Notes: a model not told the origin generated them from the letters alone. Positions 1 to 8,272 are shown, counted from the stretch's first letter. The stretch: DNA of 64,000 bases from Pseudomonadota bacterium (GCA_021323675.1 JAJPKP010000011.1:1-64000), one strand, 5' to 3'. Program-made: numbers and translations.

Positions 1-113
1 CCGCTTCCTCCGCCACCAGCATGGGCCCCTCCGCTGCGGAGTAGCCCACGCCGGGGTGGGTCAATTTTCAATCGGCGACCAGGGTCAGTTTTGCACCGGC
101 GGCAACAACGTCA
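1..113 (-). mobile_element. Terminal end of a putative IS21-like insertion sequence
   Basis: Two imperfect 20-base direct repeats lie 24 bases apart at 58-77 and 82-101, each beginning GGGTCA and ending CGGCG, identical at 16 of 20 positions. Multiple short repeats near the ends are typical of IS21-family elements. On the minus strand a good ribosome site (GGAGG, 5-base spacer) precedes an ATG at 22 that opens a frame (MLVAEEA) running out of the window, which could be the start of istA. The methyltransferase coding sequence loses its family-like sequence at about base 113, so the boundary is placed there. This is inference; the rest of the element is not visible. Confidence 0.45.
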
Positions 114-2887
114 GGATCGCCCGTTCCCATTCCTGGGAAGGGCCCTGTGGTCAGAACGTTACGCAGCAATTCTGCTTCGCCAACCTCTTTCTCGTAGAGC
201 TTCAAAAGGTCCGGACGCTCGGCCTCCAGACGCGCTGTAATTTTTTTTCTCTGTCCGGGAGGCAACGAGTGAAAGCCCGGTTCGTACCGCATCCAGAAGC
301 GATCTTTCTCAACGCTCGCCTCCTCCCACGGCGGATTTCCGAGAATCACGTCGAAACCCGCGCGAGTCCGCAGGAACACCTCGGGAAACACGACCGGAAA
401 GTGCATTGGAGGAATTGCTTCCAACACTTTTCGAGCGCGGCGGTGAATCGTGGAGTCAACGAGCTTCGCGGTATTCTTGACCCACTGGCTTGCTTCGCGG
501 CCCGTATCGCCGCGGATGGAATCGTCGATCCGACCCGCGGCGAGAATATCGAACAAAGCGTCGGCGGGGGCTACGGCCTTTCGAGCCTCGGCGAAGGCTT
601 TTCGGGCCGCGGCTATCTCCTGCGCATTCGCGTCCGAGACGCGCGCGAGTTTTTCAATTGCGGCACCCGCAGAACCGACCAGCCCTTCCGCAGAAAGGGC
701 AAATAGCGAGCCCGCCACCTCTTTCAGCCAGTCGCGCGCCTCATCAATCGTCGCGATTCCCACCAGCGAATTTCCAACCACTAGGTTGTGATCGAGAAAT
801 GAGAGCGGGAGACCCGGCACGAAGGTGTGGATCCAGACGCTCAGGCGAGCGAGCTCCACAGCGATGCGGTTTACGTCTACACCGTAGATGCAGCGGCGCG
901 CTATCTGGCGACGAAGAAGCTGCATGTCTTCGATTTCGATGGTGTCACCCAGCGAGCCGAGCGCCTCCCGCGCGCTATTGCGGAGCCGCGACAGTTCGGC
1001 GGTCACATCTGTAAGCTGATGGTTGGCGAGGTATCGCGAGAATGCGCGTTCGATGCGATCGATGGCAGCGACCAGAAAATGGCCCGAGCCCATCGCAATA
1101 TCGGCCACCCGGAAGTCGAAGAATGCATCCGCTCGCGCTCGATCGTCCGGGAGCGCATCGAGCCGCGCGAGGTGGTCGGATAGTGCGGGTTCGAGCGCGT
1201 GGTCGAGTAGATGATCGACGGCGAAGCTCTTGGTGAAATACGAACCGCTTGCCTTGCGTGCCCCGGACCTGTTGTGCAGGTACGGCCGCCCTTCTTGCAC
1301 GACAACTTCGTCTTTTTTCCCGGCTGGCCTGTAGTCGTTTTTCTTTCCGACCGTCAGGTCGGTCTCGGCAATCGATAGCTCGTTTTCGAGTAGGCCCTCA
1401 TAGATGGTTCCGAATTCCCGTACGCCAAGGCTGCGAAAATCCACCGGCCCCCAGCCTTCCTGACTCTGGTCCAGCAACAGCTTGCTGAGAATTGGGGCGA
1501 AACCCTTGTTGTTTATGCGAGTCTTGTCCAACACCGCACCGATTTTGGAAACCTCGGGATCGGTGGAAAACAACCCACCATTGTAGCGGGGTACGCCCCA
1601 CTCTTTGTTCCCGTTGTTGACCGCATCGAAGAGCCGCTCGACCTCTTCCCATTGGGAGTAGCCCGAATCGAACGGCGTGCCCGCATCGACGTCGGCGACG
1701 CCATGCTTGTTAACGATGTCGCGCAACTCAAAGGCCTTCTGCTTGAGAGAGCGGTTGCGGTAAGCCTCATTCGAGCGATAGGGAAGCAGCTCTTTGTCCT
1801 CCGCGTATGCAACGAAGAGCAGCCGGAACAGCAGGATCAGCGCCATCTGATACGTCTCGGAGAGATCGGTCGCAGTAGGTATTTTGACTCCGCGCGCGAG
1901 CATCATGCGCTCGGCCAAGGGAGGAATGACTTCGGCGTAGATACGATCGCGCAGGCGCTGGCCCAAGTCGGCCGCGTATCGGGCTGAATCGCTCAGAATC
2001 TCCTGAACCGTTCCCCCATCTTTCAGGGCATCTGCGGAAAACAACAGCCACAAATAACCGGCGCTGTCCTTATCCAGGAGATCGATGCGGATCTCCGTGA
2101 AGGTCTCGGTGCGGCCCCGTTGACCGGTGCCTACTCCCGTTCGAGCAGGATAAAGGCGCAACATCGGACCCGCGCACACGACCACCCAGGGCAAGTTTTC
2201 CTCGTCGGCCTTGCTGAGGGCGTAGGTTACGGGCGACTGTCCCGAAAATCGGGTGCTGGTTACATCAGGCGGTTCGGTGCGCTCCAGGAGAACCGCAACC
2301 GCAGTCTTTGTTCCGGCGCTGCGAAGGATTGCTGCCGGCCCCGCCAGAGGTTCGATCGTGAAACCGAGCGCCTCGAGTACAGCTTGATTGCGTTTCGGGA
2401 GCGCGGGTCCCGAGCGCACAATCGCATCCGACCAATCCTTCCGTTTCGGTACGCCATGATGAAGTTCGTGCGTCGCGAAGAGCCCTTCATTACGCAGCCC
2501 TGGGAGAGGGCCTTCGAGTTCGGGAATCACCCCGCGCAGGAAGCGCAGCGCGGCATGCCGATCCGGCTCATCCAGCGCAGCGCGGCAGATTCGCTCGACT
2601 CGCTCAATAGAAAGGTCGCTCAGAACCTGCGGCTGATCACCAGCAGGGCCGCATAGGGCCGCGCGCTCTTCATACAGTGCGACCGCGAGCAGAGGCGTCG
2701 CACGGCCCTTCAATCGGGTTTTCCATGCAGCGCGGAGCGTTACCACCGATGGACGATGAGAGCTCGACAAGATCGCGACCTCCAATGGCTGGTTCCCCTT
2801 CCCCAGCACGAGGCCATCAGGCGTAAGTTCTCCGGACTCCGGCAGGTCAAGTGGACGAACTTCCAAATCGGACAGGAATGAGCCCAT
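68..2887 (-). CDS. Eco57I-like (type IIG/PglX-like) adenine-specific DNA methyltransferase, C-terminally truncated
   Basis: Predicted N6-adenine DNA methyltransferase, probably the modification or modification-restriction subunit of a defence locus. The SAM-binding motif I (DIAMGSGHFLVA) is near residue 596 and catalytic motif IV (NPPW) near residue 851. The roughly 590 residues before motif I match the long N-terminal part of type IIG/BREX-type enzymes. Only about 88 residues follow NPPW, whereas the family normally continues with further methyltransferase motifs and a target-recognition domain. After GTGDPD the sequence becomes unrelated (VVAAGAKL...) and stops, at the likely IS21-like boundary. 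The ATG at 2887 has a purine-rich ribosome site. It is the last gene of an operon with the PC4-like and DndB-like genes. Target recognition is probably lost. Confidence 0.8.
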   Translation of the reverse strand: MGSFLSDLEVRPLDLPESGELTPDGLVLGKGNQPLEVAILSSSHRPSVVTLRAAWKTRLKGRATPLLAVALYEERAALCGPAGDQPQVLSDLSIERVERICRAALDEPDRHAALRFLRGVIPELEGPLPGLRNEGLFATHELHHGVPKRKDWSDAIVRSGPALPKRNQAVLEALGFTIEPLAGPAAILRSAGTKTAVAVLLERTEPPDVTSTRFSGQSPVTYALSKADEENLPWVVVCAGPMLRLYPARTGVGTGQRGRTETFTEIRIDLLDKDSAGYLWLLFSADALKDGGTVQEILSDSARYAADLGQRLRDRIYAEVIPPLAERMMLARGVKIPTATDLSETYQMALILLFRLLFVAYAEDKELLPYRSNEAYRNRSLKQKAFELRDIVNKHGVADVDAGTPFDSGYSQWEEVERLFDAVNNGNKEWGVPRYNGGLFSTDPEVSKIGAVLDKTRINNKGFAPILSKLLLDQSQEGWGPVDFRSLGVREFGTIYEGLLENELSIAETDLTVGKKNDYRPAGKKDEVVVQEGRPYLHNRSGARKASGSYFTKSFAVDHLLDHALEPALSDHLARLDALPDDRARADAFFDFRVADIAMGSGHFLVAAIDRIERAFSRYLANHQLTDVTAELSRLRNSAREALGSLGDTIEIEDMQLLRRQIARRCIYGVDVNRIAVELARLSVWIHTFVPGLPLSFLDHNLVVGNSLVGIATIDEARDWLKEVAGSLFALSAEGLVGSAGAAIEKLARVSDANAQEIAAARKAFAEARKAVAPADALFDILAAGRIDDSIRGDTGREASQWVKNTAKLVDSTIHRRARKVLEAIPPMHFPVVFPEVFLRTRAGFDVILGNPPWEEASVEKDRFWMRYEPGFHSLPPGQRKKITARLEAERPDLLKLYEKEVGEAELLRNVLTTGPFPGMGTGDPDVVAAGAKLTLVAD

Positions 2888-2901
2888 CTCCGCCTTCCTT
2901 T

Positions 2902-3183
2902 CTATTTACGTCCGCGATCGGCGGCTTCGCCGCTCGCGGTCTTGGGCAACAAGCCCTCTTCCTGCAACGCCTCGCCGAGCTGGAGAATTGCCGAGGCAAG
3001 GTCGCGATAGCAGTCCACCTTCATCGCAACACCCTGCTTGCCCGGCAGCCACTCACCGCTCGGTGAACGGTAGAACACACGAATGTTGATGAGCTTGGTG
3101 CCCCGGAAGTCGTCGATGCTGACGCGAACTTCTTCCTTGGAGTTCTTTTCGAACTGGGCTACCGGACGCCTCGATTCGTCCAC
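2902..3183 (-). CDS. PC4/YdbC-like ssDNA-binding protein (transcriptional coactivator p15 family)
   Basis: A 93-residue protein matching the PC4/p15 single-stranded DNA-binding fold: a beta-rich core (VRVSIDDFRGTKLINIRVFY), the characteristic GEWLPGKQGVAM segment, and a following helix. Bacterial PC4-like proteins bind ssDNA as dimers. The GTG at 3183 is chosen because GAGGAG lies 7 bases upstream; the frame could be extended to a TTG at 3198, but that codon sits inside the ribosome site. It lies 23 bases after the DndB-like gene and 14 bases before the methyltransferase, so the three are probably co-transcribed. A role in the locus (binding melted or processed DNA, or regulation) is inferred from context. 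Confidence 0.75.
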   Translation of the reverse strand: MDESRRPVAQFEKNSKEEVRVSIDDFRGTKLINIRVFYRSPSGEWLPGKQGVAMKVDCYRDLASAILQLGEALQEEGLLPKTASGEAADRGRK

Positions 3184-3206
3184 ACGAGTTCTCCTCAACA
3201 GGTTAG

Positions 3207-4373
3207 CTAAAGGTCATCCTCTGTCAGAACCGGACCTCGCCGGGCGGAAGGGCGAGTGCCATACACCGTCGAATCTGTCGCAAATTTCCGCAGATCGCTC
3301 ATGATCGACGAAACGTCTGTCGAACCCTTCAGCGAGCGCTCCTCGGCTGGCGTCAATTTAAGGCCGAATTTGAGCTTCAGATACGAAGCCGTGTCCATAC
3401 GATTCTGGCGCCTGTTCACTACGTCTCGACCCTGCATCGCGACGCCCTGCCACTCCTTGCTCGTGCGCCGCCAGTCAATCTTCCGAAGTCCGGACAGCCG
3501 CGACTGCCAGTCATCCTGATGCGTCGAAACTAGCGTCTGGCCCATGGCTCCAAGGGCCCACAGTACGACCGCATGTGAGTGGATGAACTCCTGGCGAACT
3601 TCCAAAGGCTTCATGTCACCATCTCGCACCTTTGTCCACTCCGGGATATTCGCCGCTACCGCATCCCAGAATTCGATCGCCAGCGCGAGTTTGCTGTCGA
3701 AATCGGCATCGGTCACGGTGCCGAGCAGCGCATTGGTCGCGTCGTAGATCGCGGCGAGCGTGAACAGCTTCGGAGATCGCAGCGCCAGCGAAACCCGGTC
3801 CTTATCGACCAGCCCTTTGAACACATCGATTCGCTCGATCAGCGCGAGTGCAACCTGGCTCATCAGGTCGCGCTGGTTGTACAAGATGTTTAGTGACTTG
3901 GAGGTTGTACGCGCGGTCCGATTCAGGTCCGAAAACATCTGCTGCATCCGCCCCAAATCCTCAAATGGAAACAGCACCACAGAGATGGTTTCGTCGCCGA
4001 GTTTGGGATTTTGGGTAAGTGCCTCTTCAATAGCCGCGCGGCGATGCTGCCCGTCGTTGATGATCAGGTCGGCTTCGAAGGGGATCTCAAGAATCCCCAT
4101 GTCGCTGTGGCCATCAACCGGCTTGAATTCGGGATCGCAGTCGTAGGACGCCGTCAGGGACGAGAAAAGGTACCCGTCCTCGTTGTCCAGGATGTATTGG
4201 GTGATCTCAGGAATCCTGCCCTTTTGAATGACGCGTTGCGCGCGTTGCTCCGGCGGAAGCTCCGCCCAATCTCTGAACTTAAACAGCTTGGGAACGAGGC
4301 TCAGCTTGACCATGGTCACGTAGTATGACCGTTTGCCCATCTGGCCTCTCATAGCGGGAAAATATAGCTGCAT
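3207..4373 (-). CDS. dndB: DndB-family DGQHR-domain protein
   Basis: A 388-residue protein of the DndB/DGQHR family. It has the family signature INDGQHRRAAIEEAL at about residues 105-119, preceded by a DndB-like stretch (FSSLTAS near residue 70) and followed by SDLNRTARTTSKSLN. In phosphorothioation clusters DndB is a DNA-binding repressor of the dnd genes, but dndC, dndD and dndE are not present here. The ATG at 4373 is preferred to one at 4421 because GGAAGGAG lies 8 bases upstream and the shorter protein begins like DndB. It is the first gene of a three-gene operon with a strong promoter and tandem repeats just upstream. Its role with a methyltransferase instead of Dnd proteins is unknown. 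Confidence 0.85.
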   Translation of the reverse strand: MQLYFPAMRGQMGKRSYYVTMVKLSLVPKLFKFRDWAELPPEQRAQRVIQKGRIPEITQYILDNEDGYLFSSLTASYDCDPEFKPVDGHSDMGILEIPFEADLIINDGQHRRAAIEEALTQNPKLGDETISVVLFPFEDLGRMQQMFSDLNRTARTTSKSLNILYNQRDLMSQVALALIERIDVFKGLVDKDRVSLALRSPKLFTLAAIYDATNALLGTVTDADFDSKLALAIEFWDAVAANIPEWTKVRDGDMKPLEVRQEFIHSHAVVLWALGAMGQTLVSTHQDDWQSRLSGLRKIDWRRTSKEWQGVAMQGRDVVNRRQNRMDTASYLKLKFGLKLTPAEERSLKGSTDVSSIMSDLRKFATDSTVYGTRPSARRGPVLTEDDL

Positions 4374-4402
4374 GTATGTCGCTCCTTCCAAATAACAACA
4401 AA

Positions 4403-4443
4403 AAAATAGGCGATTGAGCAACGTACGTCAAGTAATGTACGTC
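4403..4443 (-). promoter_or_regulatory. Sigma70-type promoter with tandem 7-base repeats ahead of the dndB-like operon
   Basis: On the minus strand, TTGACG (4426-4431) and TATTTT (4403-4408) are separated by exactly 17 bases and lie about 30 bases upstream of the dndB-like ATG. Two copies of GACGTAC (4423-4429 and 4437-4443) sit 14 bases apart in the same orientation and overlap the -35 box. This is a natural position for a repressor site, possibly for the DndB-like protein itself. Confidence 0.6.
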
Positions 4444-4534
4444 GATATTTTGAGCTCCTGTCGCTTATGGTCCCGCTAGAACGACATACACATCATTGTC
4501 TAAAACATCCTATTAAGCGTTTTGTCTTCTCCAA

Positions 4535-4927
4535 TCAGTCAAATGCTTCTGAGATAACCTTAGTAATTCGCGCAGAATCGATGCTCCCATTTGACTCATC
4601 GCGCGTCGTTATTAAGGTCGCTCGCGATCCCTCTCCCTCTTCTCTCGGAAGAATTCCGTGCAATCGGTACCAGTCGAGCTTTTCCTCCCAGCGCCGCCGA
4701 TATGTCGGCACATGCAGCATGCCGCAGTGTTCCCAATAAAAGGTTCTTCCTGACTCGGCATCTTCGATCGTGAAGTCGGGATACTTTGTGCTCCCATCAA
4801 TCGTCAGTGGCTGCTCATAGGCGTACTCGATACCACTGCTCTTCAGATGACCAGCGATGATGACCTCAGACTTCGAGCGAACCATCTCGCGAGTAATTGT
4901 CAGATCTTGTGGATCGGGAAGGCACGA
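4535..4927 (-). pseudogene. C-terminal nuclease-like domain of a helicase, 5' part lost
   Basis: From the ATG at 4885 this reads VRSKSEVIIAGHL, then YPDFTIED, then FYWEHCGML and YRRRWEEKLDWY. This is the PD-(D/E)XK-like C-terminal module often found at the end of UvrD/DEAD-type helicase proteins in defence loci. The reading frame continues upstream (LPDPQDLTITRE) to a stop that is also the stop codon of the adjacent transposase, so the helicase body was most likely removed by the IS256 event. The DNA here is visibly more AT-rich than its surroundings. No helicase sequence is found on the far side of the transposase. It lies upstream of, and in the same orientation as, the dndB-like operon. 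Confidence 0.65.
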
Positions 4928-6210
4928 TCAGGCGGCCTCCCGCGGTTGATTGTCAGTTAAGCCAGCAGCCGAGCGCTTGGGTTCGGCGCGAACTCCGTCG
5001 ATAAACTTCTCACCCGCACGTACCAACGGCAACAGGTCGGCGCCGTCCAGACGCCGCCAGCGCGGCTTGGCCATGTCGAGCAGCTTGAAGGCCATCAGTA
5101 ACCCCTTGCTTCGCGAGCCAGCGCCGCGAGTCGCGCGCTCGCGCAAGCGCACGGTGGCGAACGCCGATTCGATCACGTTCGGTGCGCAGATGCTTCCAAG
5201 GCTCGGCCGGAAAAGCAAAAAAGGCCGTGAGCAACTCCCAGTTGGTGTTAAGCGACTCGACCGCCTTGGGGTACTTGGCCTGGTATTCGTCGACGAAGCG
5301 CGCCTTGGCGTTTTCGCACTCGGAGCGGCTGTCGGCATACATCATCTCGTGCAGCGCCCGCTTCGCCCGCGGTTGCAGGCGCCGGGGCAGTTTGTCGAGC
5401 ACATTGACCAGCTTGTGACACCAACAGCCCTGACCCTGGGTCTCCGGCCACACTTCGCGGGCCGCGGCCCAGAACCCCAATGCCCCATCGCCCACCGCCA
5501 CTACCGGGGCGACCATGCCGCGGCGCTTAAGCTCTCTAAGCACGCTCTTCCAGCTCTCGGCGCTCTCGCGGTAGCCGTCCTCGACTGCGAGCAACTCCTT
5601 CTCGCCGTTGGCCTTCGCGCCGATCATTACCAGGGTGCACAGCCGATCGTCCTCCAGCCGGATGTTGAAATGCACTCCATCCGCCCACACGTAAACGTAT
5701 TCACCGTTAAGCTCGCGCCGACGAAACTCCTGATAGTCCTGCTCCCAGCCTGCGGTCCGCCGCGCGATGGTGATCGGCGACAGCCCGGCTGCATCCTCCC
5801 CCAACAACCCTTCCAGCGCCGGGCGGAAATCGCCGGTGGCCAGTCCCCGCAGATACAGAATCGGCAAGACCTCGGCAACCTTGGGCGAGCGGCGCATGTA
5901 GGGCGGCAGGATCTGGCTGGTGAAACGCTGGCGCTGGCCCTGTTCATCGCGGCGGCGATCGTTGACCCGCGGCGCCTGCACTTCCACGGTTCGGGTCCCC
6001 AGCGTGAGCTTGCGGGTAGCCGCGCGACCGTTGCGCACCACCTGCGCGTGGCCAGCTTCATCGCGCTCTCCGCGATGGCGCTCGACATACTCGTCGGCCT
6101 CCGAGCGCCGCCATCAGCATGCGCTGTGCGCCGGCGCGCGCGCTCTCGTCCAGCGTTAGTACTCCTTCGCCGACTTCCCTTGGCTCCTGCTTCTCGATTA
6201 CCTTCACCAT
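4928..6210 (-). pseudogene. IS256-family (Mutator-type) transposase with two frameshifts
   Basis: A degenerate DDE transposase of about 427 codons. It starts at the ATG at 6210 (GGAGG 8 bases upstream) with an ARAGAQRMLMAAL segment, shifts frame near 6105, continues as DEYVERHRGERDEAGHA through FTSQILPPYMRRSP and YVWADGVHFNIRL, and shifts again near 5188 before NVIESAFATVRLRE. The second shift looks like loss of two bases in an expected ACCACGAAC. The protein ends REAA at 4930. Terminal inverted repeats and target duplications were not found by eye. It separates the helicase fragment from the GNAT gene and is probably not active. Confidence 0.85.
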
Positions 6211-6241
6211 CGGTGGCGTCCTCCTTCCACCCGGCTCCCAC

Positions 6242-6567
6242 GGGGTGCTGCGTAGTGCTTACGCGGAACGGTACGCCGCCTTTTTCATGCCGTCATCCAA
6301 TCCACAAACTTTCGGCAATTGCTCAGAGTCGGTAGAGGGCCATCACTGTGGCGACAAAGTGAGCGTGCACGCTGGGAATGAAGAACTGCCGATATGCGCC
6401 AAAAGCGCGGATGTGCAAATTCGAATCTGCGTCGGTGTTTTTGAAGGTCAGCAATCGCCAAATTTAGAAGCACACATCGGCTGCATGCACTGTCTGCATG
6501 AGTTCGTGAATTTTCTCAACAGGGTGGAGAGGTTGGCGCTTAAGCCCCGCAGACTTGCCCAGCTTTT
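6242..6567. other. Non-coding interval beside the IS256 remnant
   Basis: About 325 bases between the transposase start and the GNAT stop. The only open frames are short and match nothing recognisable. A small hairpin (GCGTA/TACGC, loop about 5 bases) lies at about 6250-6265 and may belong to the IS end. No helicase sequence is present here, which argues that more than a simple IS insertion occurred. Confidence 0.4.
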
Positions 6568-7098
6568 TCATCCGAGCGGCCCCCGTTCGAAAAGCTGGGT
6601 CGTGAAGTTGCCCGCCAGTAGTGCAGTACCGAGCCGACGGAAACCACGCGCCTCATAATACCGGCATAGAGGTTCGTTCGATGCCATCGCGTCGAGTCGG
6701 GCGATCAGCCGGCCCTTTGCGGCTATCGTTTCGACCGCCCATGCGAGCATGCGCTCGCCGACGTGCTTCCCGCCGACGCTACGAACGATTCCCATGCCGT
6801 GAATGTAGCCGGCGAGTCCATCGAGACCGCGCTCACCCCACACTTCAGAATCTGACCACTGGATCGTGAGGGTGCCAACGGGCGCGGCGTCCAGCCGGAA
6901 GAGATAGACTTCGTGATGTTTCAAGCGATCGAGGAGAATGCGTTCGCCAAAGTCCATGTACCAGTGTTGCCACTGGGGATTGCCGTGCGCTGTCAGCCAG
7001 TCCGCCGCCTCGCGAAGAATCGTCATCACGACGTCGTAGTCAGCGACTTGCGCGCGGGCGACAGTCAGGGTCCCCGCTTCGGTGACGAGCGTGGTCAC
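6568..7098 (-). CDS. GNAT-family N-acetyltransferase
   Basis: A 176-residue protein with the GNAT layout: an N-terminal substrate-binding half, a central strand pair ending in IHGMGIVRSVGGKHVGERML (the acetyl-CoA pyrophosphate loop region, with an altered R/Q-x-x-G-x-G/A), and a C-terminal RYYEARGFRRLG motif typical of GNAT proteins. It probably transfers an acetyl group to a small molecule or amine; the substrate cannot be deduced. The GTG start at 7098 has a weak AAGG upstream. It follows the small acidic protein gene by 9 bases on the same strand and may share its transcript. It is island cargo. Confidence 0.75.
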   Translation of the reverse strand: MTTLVTEAGTLTVARAQVADYDVVMTILREAADWLTAHGNPQWQHWYMDFGERILLDRLKHHEVYLFRLDAAPVGTLTIQWSDSEVWGERGLDGLAGYIHGMGIVRSVGGKHVGERMLAWAVETIAAKGRLIARLDAMASNEPLCRYYEARGFRRLGTALLAGNFTTQLFERGPLG

Positions 7099-7107
7099 GA
7101 CGGTACC

Positions 7108-7455
7108 TTACTGAGGGTCGCGTAATCTCCCCAAGCGCGGCCGTTTTTCCGAGAGGTCAATTTCGTCGCCGTCTTCATCCAGAACCAAGTAAGAAAGGAT
7201 CGCCCCGGAATCGTCCACGACTCTGGTGATGAGGAATGCACGACCGCAGGCCTTGCACCGCAATGCCGCACGAAGGTCGGAATCGAGGAAGTTCTCGAAC
7301 CATTTCTCCAGTTCGCCGGGTTCCCGGACGATGCGCATGAGCGCCTTCCAGCGCTCAGGCGTAATTCTTTCTACTTCATGAGCGTCAGCGGAAAGCGCAG
7401 AATTCAGACGGCAAAACTCTTCCTCTTCTTCTTGACTGATGTTCGTTCTTTCCAC
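7108..7455 (-). CDS. Small acidic protein with a CxxC-like segment, function unknown
   Basis: A 115-residue protein I do not recognise. It has an acidic N-terminus (SQEEEEEF), a PERWKALMRIV helix, a LRCKACGRAFLI segment with a single CxxC pair, and a C-terminal DEDGDEIDLSEKRPRLGRL. The GTG at 7455 is chosen because AAGGAG lies 8 bases upstream; a longer frame to 7515 would overlap the XRE gene. It lies about 31 bases downstream of the XRE regulator and just before the GNAT gene, so the four genes from 8125 to 6568 may be one transcript. It may be a binding partner of the XRE protein, which is inference from position. Confidence 0.6.
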   Translation of the reverse strand: MERTNISQEEEEEFCRLNSALSADAHEVERITPERWKALMRIVREPGELEKWFENFLDSDLRAALRCKACGRAFLITRVVDDSGAILSYLVLDEDGDEIDLSEKRPRLGRLRDPQ

Positions 7456-7486
7456 TGCAGTAGCTCCTTGAGAACGAGTGGTGGAC

Positions 7487-7822
7487 CTACGCGAGTTTCG
7501 TGGTCCGGCCAGCACTGACGAACCGAAGCTCGACGCGCTTGTTCAGCGCGCTGGCGATGCGCCTGAGCATCGCCAGCGAGTGACCTTCATAATCGGCGTC
7601 TTCGAGCCTGCTGATCACGGACGTGGTCGTACCGACGCGTTTTGCGAGCTGCTGCTGGGTGAGGCCCGCTCGCTTGCGGAGTTTGCAGATCTTGCGCGCG
7701 ACCGTGTCGTTCGCCTCGGCCTCTGCGAGGCCGACGATTCGCTCCGGGCGACCTTCGTAATAGCGGCGGCGGATGATCTCGACCGCGTCAGTCGTCGGGG
7801 TTCTCCTGGTTCCTTTCTTCAT
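7487..7822 (-). CDS. XRE-family HTH regulator (antitoxin-like)
   Basis: A 111-residue DNA-binding protein with a Cro/CI-type helix-turn-helix: KICKLRKRAGLTQQQLAKRVGTTTSVISRLEDADYEGHSLAMLRRIASAL. The N-terminal extension and the EGHSLAMLRRIASALNKRVELRF ending are typical of XRE antitoxins and orphan regulators of mobile elements. The ATG at 7822 has no clear ribosome site, so it may be coupled to the zinc-protein gene 18 bases upstream. The palindrome at 8169-8186 ahead of the group is a good candidate for its operator. No RelE/HigB-like toxin is visible beside it. Confidence 0.8.
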   Translation of the reverse strand: MKKGTRRTPTTDAVEIIRRRYYEGRPERIVGLAEAEANDTVARKICKLRKRAGLTQQQLAKRVGTTTSVISRLEDADYEGHSLAMLRRIASALNKRVELRFVSAGRTTKLA

Positions 7823-7840
7823 CGGTTTCGATGTTTGTCG

Positions 7841-8125
7841 CTAGAATTTGCGGCCGACGTTGCGGACAGCAAAGGCAACCTTCTGCCAATCGGCGTCTGC
7901 CTCGTACCCAATTGTCTCGGAAGATGAAATGTGATGCCCGCTCGCAGCAACCCACATTTCGCCGTGCTCAGGACAAATGCCCGAGAAGGTCCTCTCCACC
8001 GCCAACGGCTTTCGTACCAGGCCGCTAGTACGGGAAACGAGCGCTTCCTCGGTTTGGAACCTCAGATTGTGCAGGACGTGCTCACAACCCGGCTCTGGGC
8101 ACTTAAATGTAGGCGGCCCGCTCAT
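7841..8125 (-). CDS. Small putative zinc-binding protein
   Basis: A 94-residue protein with two Cys-rich knuckles, FKCPEPGCEHV near the N-terminus and GICPEHGEMW in the middle, which together could hold one zinc ion as in zinc ribbons. I do not recognise the family. The frame is open further upstream, but only a TTG inside the operator palindrome is available there, so the ATG at 8125 is taken. It is the first gene of a possible operon with the XRE regulator. It could be a partner or toxin in a two-gene module, but nothing in the sequence shows that directly. Confidence 0.6.
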   Translation of the reverse strand: MSGPPTFKCPEPGCEHVLHNLRFQTEEALVSRTSGLVRKPLAVERTFSGICPEHGEMWVAASGHHISSSETIGYEADADWQKVAFAVRNVGRKF

Positions 8126-8168
8126 TGAAAACGAACCTGCTTTCGCATCGCTATCCTTTCGTAGCAGA

Positions 8169-8186
8169 TTTCGCAAAATTGCGAAA
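8169..8186. promoter_or_regulatory. Palindromic operator candidate for the XRE group
   Basis: TTTCGCAA and TTGCGAAA form a perfect 8-base inverted repeat with a 2-base centre, 43 bases upstream of the zinc-protein ATG at 8125. The position and symmetry fit autoregulation by the XRE protein encoded two genes in. Confidence 0.5.
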
Positions 8187-8272
8187 GTTGGACAGGCGAT
8201 AAGGGCCGGTCGGCGCGCGCGGAAGCTTTGTGATTGCGCTCAGGATGCGAATCGTGCCAGCGTCGCTAGCGA

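Noticed and set aside
68..2887. Assigning the methyltransferase to BREX (PglX) outright
   Set aside because: No brxA, brxB, brxC, pglZ or brxL gene is visible, and the C-terminal region needed for a confident match is missing.
4950..6335. A 461-codon plus-strand frame over the IS256 transposase
   Set aside because: The minus strand gives a recognisable transposase in all three pieces; the plus frame is its shadow.
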